Shown here: in pieces, positions 54,710 to 64,000 of the stretch | Position numbering within the stretch: the stretch's first letter is position 1 | How the letters are laid out: the number at the start of each line of letters is the position of its first letter | Assembly: GCA_039704465.1 (NCBI GenBank) | Contig: JASFAU010000005.1 | Span: 620,001 to 684,000 of the forward strand | DNA length: 64,000 nucleotides | Reading direction: 5' to 3' | From: Plasmodiophora brassicae | Lineage: Eukaryota > Endomyxa > Phytomyxea > Plasmodiophorida > Plasmodiophoridae | Position numbers and translations under genes: made by a program | Notes under the pieces: model-generated | Seen by the model: the letters and a program-made list of their open reading frames with translations, nothing else | Databases searched by the model: none | What the model was told of the DNA's origin: nothing

Positions 54710-57180
54710 TCATCGGGCCGGCCTGCGGGGTGGCTTTCGCCACTTCGGCCCCGGCTTGGTTGGGTACCGAGCGTGGAAGTTAGCCAACAATTCGTTGAGC
54801 CCACCTGTACCGTGTAGTTCTCCTGCGGGTTCCCACGTGCGTTCAGAAGGCGGGTACCCCTCCCAGTCGATCAAATATTCCAATCGGGAACGGCGATATC
54901 GAGAATCGAGAACATCGTGAACGATGAAGAGGGGAGCATCGTCATCCGCGAGAAGAATCGGTGGAGGAGGAGGTTGAGTGCGACCAGGGATAAGGTTGGC
55001 GACGTAAGGCTCGAGTTGAGATACATGAAATACATAGTGGATACGGAACTCGGCAGGAAGGTCGAGTTGAAAGGCAACCGGATTGACGAGTTGGCTGATA
55101 GGGAATGGCCCTAAAAATTGGTAGTCGAGCTTCGCGCCGGGTCGCAGAATTTTCAGGGAGCCGCGACGTAACATCACTAAGTCGCCCACCTGAAACTTCG
55201 GAGACGTTTGCCGCTTCGCGTCGGCGAATCGTTTGGAATCGGCAGAAGCTCGAGTCAATTGGCGGGTCAAGAAGTTGCGAATCCTCTGCAAGGACTCAGC
55301 TCGCTCGTCGGCAGTCGGATTGGCGCTGGTAGACGGTCGAGGTTGCACGTCCATCACACGTGGATGGTAGCCATAATTCGCGAAAAACGGTGACATACCT
55401 GTCGCGGTATGGTCTGCATTGTTGTACGAAAATTCGGCTACGGCAAGGAGCGGATGCCAGTCGTCGTGTAAGTAGTTGACGTACGCACGGAGATACTGTT
55501 CCATGACTTGGTTCACCCGCTCGGTTTGGCCATCGGATTCTGGGTGCCGCGAAGAAGACAGGTTGCGTTGCACGCCGAGACGTATGAGAAGTTGCTTCCA
55601 GAACTTAGCGATGAACTGAGGCCCTCGGTCCGCCACGATATCGTCAGGGAGGCCATGTAAGCGGAAGACATTTGCTAGAAACAAGGCGGCAAGGTCGACA
55701 GATGATATTGTTTCGTTGCAAGGAATAAAATGCGCCATCTTGGAGAGGCGGTCAACGACGACGAGGATGGAGTCATACCCGTTCGAGCAGGGAAGCTTGA
55801 CCACGAAGTCCATGGAAATGGACCGCCACAGAGTCGTCGGCAGAGGGAGTGGCATGAGTAATCCGAAGGGCTTGTGCCGAGCCGTCTTAGTCCGACGACA
55901 CGTATCGCAGGAGAGCACGTAGCGGGTTACGAAAGTGGTTAAACGCGGCCACCAAAATTCGCGGCGAATTAACTGCACGGTTTTTCGAATACCGAGGTGG
56001 CCCGCCGTGACATTATCGTGGAAATAGCGAAGAATGTCCAGTTTGCAGTCATCGCCAGAGACAACCACAGAATGTCCACGGTATAGAACGTCGTCTCAGA
56101 CGCTAAAGTGGCGGCCGCTCGGACGATGAAGTCGCTGACGGGTGCGGCACACAAACGGGTCGGAAGCTTGGTTGCGGCGGATACGATCGAGGAGTGCGTC
56201 GGTTGGAGTATCGGTCACGTGGATCTGGACCTCCTGTAGAGGTCCTGGCCCGAGCCGCGACGGTGGAAGGAGCAGGAGTGACTGCTGGAGCACACCTCAT
56301 CCTGATCAGAAGGCGCGTATTCGGGGCGACGAGTCAGGGCGTCCGCCTTGCCATGAAGACGGCCTGGTCGGTGTTGGATAACGAAATCAAATTCGTTAAG
56401 CAGTTGGGACCATCGGACTTGACGACGATTCAGTTTGTGAGTGCTGGTGAAGTACTCCAGATTCCGATGATCGCTGTGGATGACGGTCTGGTGCCGCGAT
56501 GAGTCCAGGAACTGACGCCACTTCTCGAAGGTCTGGACGACCGCGAGAAGTTCCTTGTCGTAGATAGGAAAATTGATCTCAGCAGGCGCGAGCTTGCGCG
56601 AGAAGAATGCCAACGGGTGAAGTTCATCATCGGGCTCCCGCTGCGACAATACCATTGCCACCGCGAAATCGGAAGCATCCGTTTCCACTTCGCACGGGCG
56701 ATCTGGGTCGAAATGAGCAAGGACAGGGGCTGACGTGAAAGCAACCTTGAGCGCCGTGGATGCGGCTTCTGCCGATTGGTCCCAACGAAACGGCACGTTA
56801 TCACGCGTGAGATTTGTCAGCGGTAAGGCCAGTTCTGCGAAGTGGGGAACGAAGATAGAAGTTAGCGAACCCGAGAAATACCTGCACCCCGTGGACGTCG
56901 GTCGGCTGTTGCCACGAGAGAATGCAATCGATCCTGGAGGGGTCAACCCGTATCCCGGAGGAGGACACCAAGAAACCTAAGAATTCCACTTCGACCGTAT
57001 TGAAGACGCACTTCTCCAGTTTAGCGTGGAGTTGAGCAGTGCGGAGTCGCTCTAGGACGAGACGGACATGGCGTTCATGGTCCTCGGGAGTCGATGAGTA
57101 GATCAGGATGTCGTCCAAGTATTCCTCATTTTCATCCAAAATGCAAAATCTGCTACGGTTCCTTGGCGGAGTTCGTGCGG
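54710..57180 (-). mobile_element. Chromovirus (Ty3/gypsy) pol fragment
   Basis: Reading on the minus strand, the reverse transcriptase begins abruptly at the catalytic YLDDILIYS. It continues through LVLERLRTAQLHAKLEKCVF, with upstream fingers and palm degenerate or missing. RNase H follows (VETDASDFAVAMVLSQRE, YDKELLAVVQTFEKWRQFL, TVIHSDHRNLEYF, then HRPGRLHGKADALTRRPEY). The integrase has an HHCC finger (FHDNVTAGHLG ... CDTCRR) and the DDE residues in SMDFVVKL, ADRGPQFIAKFW and SDGQTERVNQ. A chromodomain ends the protein (YLIDWEGYPPSERTWEPAGE). At least two frame changes (about 56810 and 56100-56210) break it. No LTRs found. Confidence 0.85.
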
Positions 57181-57202
57181 TTTGATTGGTCCGCGCCCAG
57201 TC

Positions 57203-58042
57203 ATGGCACTGTCGTCTGACGAGAGTGATAGGGCGTCGAGCTTGGGATCTGATGCATCGCGCCGGCGGAATCGACCCCCAGAAGATGATGAAGGGTCGTC
57301 TCGTGCACAGCGAAACGAATCTGGGCCCAAACTCTATCGCATCCGTTTCAAAACTTTCGTCAAGGCGTATTGTAACGCGCATGCGCGGCCCAGTTCGTCT
57401 GTTGGCATGACGGAGATCAATGCCGACTCCCTACAAGAGTTTCTTCATGCGCTTCTCGATGTCTGTCGTCGCCATGTCGTCGGCATTGCGGTTCGGGACG
57501 GTTTGGATGAGCCAGCCTCCTTTGTCCTTCGGCCGGCACCAATTGAAGCGGAGGACCTTCCGGGTCTAATTCGTTTCAAAGCGAGCAATCACGTATATAA
57601 CGTCGGCGAAGACGGAGGTATTTCTCGTAATATTTTCAGTTATTAGCATTGATTTTGGGTTCACCTAGACCTTTCGGAAAAGACTCTGACACGGTGGACG
57701 CACAATGCCACCAAGCCGGACCTGTACATTTACAAGTACGGCAACAACATCGTCAATGTATCCGAGTTCAAACGGTTCCAGACTACTGTCCTGGGCGTGC
57801 CCCAGGTTGACAGGGCAGGTCACCCGTCAAACGAAGCGGTCGCTTCAGTTGTGGCCCAACTGAAAGACCGCTGGGGCCATATCTATGTGTCGGATCCGAT
57901 TAACTGGCAAATCTGGGCCAGCGAAATCTCGCGTCTTAGTGCCCCACAACAGGCCGCTTGTAGTCAGTCTCGAGCCAATATCCCAATGACTTTATCATCC
58001 ATCCCATCCACGGCGTCGGCCATGCCATCACAGTGGAGCTAA
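57203..58042 (+). CDS. Hypothetical two-exon protein
   Basis: I do not recognise this gene. Exons 57203-57617 and 57669-58042 join in frame (GEDG|DLSEKTL) across a 51-base intron and give 262 residues. The first 45 residues are Ser/Asp/Arg-rich and disordered. Then come a folded-looking region (YRIRFKTFVKAYCNAHARPS, INADSLQEFLHALLDVCRRH), DLYIYKYGNNIVNVSEFKRF, LKDRWGHIYVSDPINWQIW and a Ser/Pro-rich tail. The ATG lies about 20 bases beyond the truncated end of the Gypsy pol on the opposite strand, so the element inserted at, or was cut off against, its promoter. Confidence 0.55.
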
Positions 58043-58768
58043 ATCCGTGCAGGCCCCCTTTTCCTCAGGACAGCAGGACCCTTCTCCTCAGGACAGCAGC
58101 ATCTTGAGGTCGGGCACGAGACGCTAAATATAGAGCCCCGCTCTACACTGCCTTTCTCCGAACTCGTGCCCGGAACCAGCAACATCATCATCGTGCCCGG
58201 CGACGATAGGGAAGACGGCGAAGGGTAGTGTGAGACTCGGAATCACCCCCAATACCACTAAAAAAACCACCTTGTAACCCCATGGGAAAAATCGGTGGAA
58301 AATCCATTTACGGACACCCTTGCCACAGCCAGCCGAGATGGAGATACATGAACTGACGAAAACATCGGCGATGGGGCGCTCGACCCAGATGGGTGGAGCC
58401 CGGTCCATATACACCCGAAAAGTATCATTCACCTAGCTCAGCGGCCGACACAGATGCGTGGACCCCCAGCGCAACAGAGTCTCGATAGTCAGAACGCCCT
58501 GACCAGAGTCAAATCTGCGGTGACGAGTGACTTAACGGATGCTGCCGAATGTCCCGTGACACAACGATATTGATGAGGCCACCTGTGTGACTACCCATCG
58601 AATAGCGTGATGGCCTCTCAGAGGAGCGCCATAAACCGTGGTTGCATGATCGCATAACAACCAGGTTGATTGATTCCATGACTTGCATGCAAACCAGTTG
58701 CAATGGTCCCAATTATTTGAGAACCGGGCCCAATTATTGAGGACCATGATCATGATCATGCTCGTATC
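58043..58768. other. Intergenic before copia element
   Basis: No gene is seen. A short local repeat (CTCCTCAGGACAGCAG) occurs at 58061-58098. ATGATCATGATCATG lies at 58745-58760, just outside the 5' LTR. Confidence 0.4.
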
Positions 58769-58952
58769 TGTCGAACAACGTATCCACTACGACCAGCAGC
58801 ACATGCCTGCAGCACGTGAACGCCGTCACGCACTCCGCGACTCCGTGCCCGCCGGCGTTGGCAACCGTTACACCGTCGGCGACTACGTCGCCACTGTAAC
58901 GTCCGCCGCACACGCCGTACGTAATACATCCACTCCATTATTGTCTTTCTCA
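58769..58952 (+). repeat. Copia 5' LTR
   Basis: Starts TGTCGAACAACG and ends TTTCTCA (TG...CA). It has the same length as the 3' LTR and, by eye, two substitutions, both in the last 20 bases. Confidence 0.95.
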
Positions 58953-61900
58953 GATTAACAGTCGTATAGGCGCAGGCGCTAAGCCTCTACTCGCCATGGC
59001 CGAGCGCCAGGCGACGCCTAACACAGATGACGACCCGCTGCGTCATCTGTCGCTCGAGGAGATCGACACCCGAATTGCCGAAGCGGAGGCAACGATCGCC
59101 AGGCAGGAGAAGATCGACCGTCTCCGTGTCCTGCAGCAGCAGCTGGCGCGTCCGACCAGCTGTCCATCGACCCCGGCCATGCCGATCATCGCCGAGGCGC
59201 ACAGCCGAAGCGACGCAGGCCGACTGCCCATGCCCAAGTTCGACGGTACTCCCGCTCGTTCACGTCCTGGGTTCAGACAGCTGCACTCTGGTTTCGCAAT
59301 CGTGGGTACGCGGACGTCATCGGGATCAACGAAGATGGCTCGCCGACTGCGACAACCGGTACGGCACACGACCCAGCTCTCGAGGCAGCCGCGCGCGAGA
59401 TTGTACTCGTCCACATGCTGGACCACAAGATCGCGTCCGCGTTGTCTTTGTTTCAGGCAGGCTCGGCTGCCAAGTGCTGGCGCGTGCTGTTCCAGGCGTA
59501 CAGCCCATCGTCGCTGGCATCGGTCGTGCGCGCCGTCCGCGACCTCGTCACGGTCCAGCACATGCCCGGCGAGTCGGTCGCCACGTACGCCGCCCGAGTT
59601 CAAGCAGCGGCTCATCGCGTCCGGTCGACGGTACCGACCGAGATGCTGTCCTCACCGACGCATTGGTCGCCGTCCTCATCTTGGCCAACGCATCATCCGA
59701 TCTCGACGCCGTCGTCGCTGGCCTGCACAATCGTGCTCTGGACACGCTGCCCAGTGTCTCCGAGGTCGTCGGGTCGTTGACAAGCGAGGAGATCAGGGTC
59801 CAAGACGTGCGGGACCGACACGACGCGTTCCAAACGGCCAACCGCTCCAGTTGCGCCACATCGACGCGTCCCCGTGGACCACGACGCAACGAGTCCTGCG
59901 TCTTCCATCCCGGATCCAAGCACACTAACGGCGAATGCACGCTGCAACGACACATCTGGTACCGCGACAGCAACGCGAAAACCAATACATCCTCACCAAC
60001 GTCCAACGAGTATCCAACGTCTGGCGCTCATCCGGTCGATCCGGCGCCCGAGCCGATGCGTGCTTTGTCGGCACGCCACGCCATCGACGTGTACGCGAAC
60101 TCAGTAGGCCTACTGGACTCAGCGTGTTCCACGACGATGACGCCCATGCGCCGACATCTCAGCTGCTATCGCCAAGGCACCGGACCGGAAGTTGAGCTAG
60201 CCGATCTGTCGCGTACGACCACTTCCGGTCGAGGCGTGACGTCATTCGGCATGGATGTCCAGGCGACGAGTATCGATTCGCTGCACGTTCCCCGACTTGG
60301 CCAAGCGCTAGTATCAGTTGGCCAGCTCACCAGATCAGGTCACAAGATCGTGTTCGACGGCGATACCGCGAAGATCTACTCGGGGGCCAACTGGACGGCG
60401 CCCGTCGGTCAGCCAGTGGCCGTCAGTCAACGAGGACACGATAACCTGTACCGGATTCCATTATCCGCTCCAACCTCCGCGCCCGGCACACTTCATTCCG
60501 CCCGAGTCTGCTCCTTGATCGCATCCAGCGTCTCATGCCGCGTCGCTAAGGTCACCGCCGCAGCTCCAGCTGTCTGGCACGCTCGAACCGGCCACCTGGG
60601 TTACGGCAACCTGCGCATCCTGCACAAACGTTGTCGTGGCATGAAGTTCGACGGGCCAATCCCGAGGCCGCAAGATCGATGTCCATGCGCTGCATGTTTA
60701 CTCGCCAAGGGCAAACGGTCATCATTCCTCCCAGTACGTCGCGCGCGCGTCGTGTTGGCGATCTCGACCATAGCGATCTGTCCGGACGATGGCCTGTCGT
60801 CGGTGTCGGCGGCTTTGAGTACTACCAGACCATGCTGGACGATTCCTCTCGGTACCTGTCCGTCTATCTGCTACGTCGCAAATCGGAGGCGCTCGACGTC
60901 ATCAAGGACTATGACGCGCGTCTTCGCAACCAGGAAGGACGTGGTATCCGGACGTTCCAGACTGACGGTGGCGGCGAGTACAACCAAGGCGTGCGTCCTG
61001 TTCTACAACGAGTCCGGCATCCTGCACCGCAAATCTGTCCCGTACACGCCCGAGCAGAACGGCCGCGCTGAAAGCGTCAACTACACGCTCTGCGGTATCG
61101 AAAGCTCAATCCGGTGCCACTCTAGCATGCCTGCCTCCACGTGGCCCTGGCCGCTGTCCTACTCTGCGATACTGTACAACATCCACCGAGATCAGTCCTT
61201 CCCGGGCGTCGCACATCGTTCGAGGCTGCTCGTCGCGCCCTACCTAACATCTCGGCCCTTCGTGTCTACGGTTGCGATGCCTATGACATGCGACCACATC
61301 CAGCCACGAAGAAGCCGAGCAAGTTGGAGCCTCGTCGTGTTCGCGCTGTGTTCATCGGTTTCACGCCCGGGATGAAGGCTTGGCGGTTCTACGACGTGGA
61401 CCGGGAAGACACGTTCGAGAGCACGACTGCCGAGTTCCTGGAGACCTCGTTCACATTCGGCTTTGGAAGATCCAGCCCTGCTAGTTCATCATCAGCGCCA
61501 CCGTCCAGTCCCGAGTCGAGCTCTGCGCCGAACGTTGACACGATCGTCCCGACGCCCGTCTCTTCCGACGCCGTCATGGCACCTCTACCATCGACGTCAG
61601 CATCCTCTCTCGCAGCATCCCCTCCCGAGCCTCCGTCACCTGCCGCTGCGTCATCGCCTTCCGAGATCGTCCGACCGTCGCGCTCACCGTCTCCTGATGA
61701 CGTATCCACCGACGAAGATGATGATGACGCTGAAGATGATCCCGACTACGAAGGTTCGGCGTCCAGCAACGACTCTCCCAACGAAGCTGCCGATCCCGAC
61801 GTCCACGACAATTCCGATGCTGCTGATATCGTTGACCACAATGTCATCGACGTGCCACGCCCTCGCCGATCGAATCGTCGTCGTCAACCGCCTGGTGAAT

Positions 61901-63806
61901 GGTGGAAAGCGCCGGAGGCGGCCAATCGTTCGTCGACACGGTGGTCCTCGACGGTCGACGCCTGGTTCCAGAATCCGACCATAACGTCCCCGACACAGCG
62001 CCCTCCTCGTCGCTCCCGCCGACTGATCCGGCATTGGCAGCAGGTTGAGGAGCGCCGTCTGATCAATCAGGCCATCAGGTCCAACCGTCCGACATCTCGC
62101 GGCGCCGCTGCCAAGGCATGTCGAGCCAAGGTATCCGCCCCGATCGACCCAGCCCGTCTACCACGACCCGACCTGTCGAAGCTGAAAGCGACCGACATTC
62201 CCGTACCCAACTCAATGGCCGATGCCCTCTCATCACCTTTCGATGGTCACTGGTGGGACGCCGCCGTCACCCAGATGGCAACACTGGACGCCAAGGACAC
62301 GTTCGGCCCGCTAATCGACCTGCCGAAAAGTAAGATCGCTGTTGGCGCCAAGTGGGTGTTCCGAGTGAAGTCCTCGCTCAGTGGCAACGGTGGCATCCGC
62401 AAGTTCACCGCCCGACTCTGTGCTCAGGGCTTCCGACAACGCCCCGGCATCGACTTCGACGATACGTTCGCGCCGACCGCCCGTGCCACTGCGTTCCTCG
62501 TTATCCTAGCGCTCGCGGCGCAGCACGGCCTGCATCTTCGCCAGGTCGACTGGGTGGCCGCATACCTGAACGCCGACATGCTCCATGATGTTTACATTCG
62601 TCAGCCGGATCACCGATCATCACGTCCCGTACCGAGTTCGTCAACTGCAAAAGGCCCTTTATGGAACGAAACAAGGCGCCGAACGTTGGTACAAGACGCT
62701 TCGGGAGATGCTGTTATCACTCGGATTCGAATCGATCATCGCGGACCCCTGCGTGCGTCTTCCGGTACGATCGCGATGGAAAGTTCATGATCATGTCGGT
62801 GCACACCGACGACGGTCTGCTGGCGTACAATGACGTCCCGTTCGCGGAATCCGTTCTCGAGAAGCTCTCCACGATGGCCGAGATCACCGATCAAGGTGAA
62901 CCGTCGACCCTGCTTGGCATGCGCATCCGACGCGAACCTGGCACCGGCGCCATCACCCTTGACCAAGCCGAGTACATCGAGAAGGTGTTGAGCGACTTCA
63001 ACATGTCGCATTGTCATCCGGTCGACACGCCGCACCAGCCTGGCGTTCACCTATCAACGACAATGAGTCCACAAAGCGACCTCGACCGCGACGAAATGGC
63101 GACCAAGCCGTACTTCAAACTTATTGGCTGCCTGACATGGCTCGCCCATCGATGCCGTCCCGACATCGCGTACATAACGAATGTACTGGCCCAATTCTCC
63201 TCGAATCCCGGCATCCAGCATTGGCGTGCGGGGCAACGCGTTCTTAAGTACCTCGCGCCGGCACCATGACGCACGGCATCCGATACGAACGCCAGCCCGA
63301 AGATCGTCTGATCGCATACGCCGACGCTGATTGGGCATCCGACCCTGACACGCGACGGTCGCGCTCCGGCCACATCATCCTGCTGGCTGGCGGCCCCGTG
63401 CACTGGCAGTCACGTCGCCAAGACCTGGGCGCAGTCAAAGTTAGCTTATCGTCCACACATGCAGAGATCAAGTCGCTGTGTGCTGATACCCGCCAGCTGG
63501 CCTGGATCCGGTCATTCCTGACCGAAATCGGCTTCGCACGCTCCAGTCCGACGATCGTATACGAGGACAATCAAGGCGCGAAGGCCTGGTCAGGCTATCG
63601 TCGGATGGATGATCGCACGAAGGACATCGAGGTGCAGTTTCACTACACCCGGGAGGCCGTCGAGGCCAGTTTTAATTGTCGTCCACAAGTGCCCGTCCGC
63701 CGAGATGGCTGCAGACTACCTCACGAAGCCCGCTCTCAGCACCTCATATCATGCGAACCTGCTCCTGGCCGGCATCATCGACACAAGTCCCAGGCTGTGT
63801 GCTGCT

Positions 63807-63816
63807 GGAGGGGGCG
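63807..63816 (+). promoter_or_regulatory. Polypurine tract of copia element
   Basis: GGAGGGGGCG stands directly before the 3' LTR, in the position where plus-strand DNA synthesis is primed. A primer-binding site just after the 5' LTR (58953 onward, GATTAACAGTCG) does not match the common initiator-Met tRNA end, so the primer tRNA is unknown. Confidence 0.6.
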
Positions 63817-64000
63817 TGTCGAACAACGTATCCACTACGACCAGCAGCACATGCCTGCAGCACGTGAACGCCGTCACGCACTCCGCGACTCCGTGCCCGC
63901 CGGCGTTGGCAACCGTTACACCGTCGGCGACTACGTCGCCACTGTAACGTCCGCCGCACACGCCGTACGTAATACATCCACTTCATTATTGTCCTTCTCA
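63817..64000 (+). repeat. Copia 3' LTR
   Basis: 184 bases matching 58769-58952 with about two differences, ending CTTCTCA at the last base of the window. Confidence 0.95.

Larger units (their letters stand above)
58769..64000 (+). mobile_element. Full-length Ty1/copia retrotransposon
   Basis: A 5232-base element bounded by two 184-base LTRs. Order: gag from the ATG at 58996 (MAERQATPNTDDDPLRHLSL), protease with LLDSACSTTMTP near 60110, integrase finger (WHARTGHLGYGNL ... CPCAACLLAKGK), integrase core (TMLDDSSRYLSVYLL, YTPEQNGRAES), reverse transcriptase (AVGAKWVFRVK, LRQVDWVAAYLNADM, ALYGTKQGAERWYKTL, VHTDDGLLAYND) and RNase H (AYADADWASDPDTRRS, STHAEIKSL). Gag-pol order with integrase before RT is diagnostic of copia. 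The reading frame changes at least nine times, so no polyprotein can be made from this copy as read. The right target-site duplication lies beyond the window. Confidence 0.93.

Noticed and set aside
1..64000. CRISPR arrays, bacterial operons, riboswitches, phage genes
   Set aside because: No regularly spaced repeat array, Shine-Dalgarno-led gene runs or prokaryotic genes are present. The DNA is eukaryotic.

Overview
The window is nuclear DNA from a GC-rich, intron-bearing single-celled eukaryote. The evidence is about 20 recognisable eukaryotic genes (GINS, MICOS, spliceosome, SNARE, RAD54 and heterotrimeric G-protein components), short introns of about 50-75 bases, three 5S rRNA genes and a eukaryotic tRNA-Asp. 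CEP104 implies a cilium or flagellum. The lineage cannot be fixed from the sequence. A CCR4 deadenylase with the plant-type MYND-like N-terminus and an NPSN-like Qb-SNARE, beside a Galpha gene, a two-pore channel and MIC10, argue against a typical fungus or animal and suggest a free-living flagellated protist.

Region 1 (1-20.0 kb) is dominated by a long inverted duplication. Bases 1 to about 4075 recur as the reverse complement at about 15690-19728, clearly homologous but diverged. Each arm carries a gene for a VPK-repeat, coiled-coil, Cys-rich protein, intact on the right and frameshifted on the left. The 11.6-kb interior holds a signalling-flavoured set: Galpha, a Rab-like GTPase, a two-pore channel, a leucine-rich-repeat protein, a calcineurin-B-homologous EF-hand protein and a secreted ankyrin protein. 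Three identical 120-base 5S rRNA genes are scattered through and beside this region.

Region 2 (20-52 kb) is a compact gene block: SURF2, RAD54/RAD54B, an RPEL-like repeat protein, a secreted Cys-repeat/Pro-Thr protein, GINS PSF2, TMEM120, a FAD synthase with fused molybdopterin-binding domain, a C2H2 zinc-finger protein, DCAF7/WDR68, an OSCA/TMEM63-like channel, DIM1, CEP104, tRNA-Asp, a zinc-knuckle protein, CCR4, a DUF6259-like secreted glycosidase-type protein, MIC10 and an NPSN-like SNARE. Introns were placed by keeping reading frame and family homology across GT-AG junctions. Two junctions fit only GC-AG.

Region 3 (52-64 kb) is retrotransposon-rich. A Gypsy-type gag-protease runs on the + strand, and a 5'-truncated chromodomain Gypsy pol lies head-on to it on the - strand. 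A two-exon host gene of unknown function follows. A full-length Ty1/copia element with 184-base LTRs ends exactly at the window edge. All of the retrotransposon coding regions are broken by stops or frame changes.
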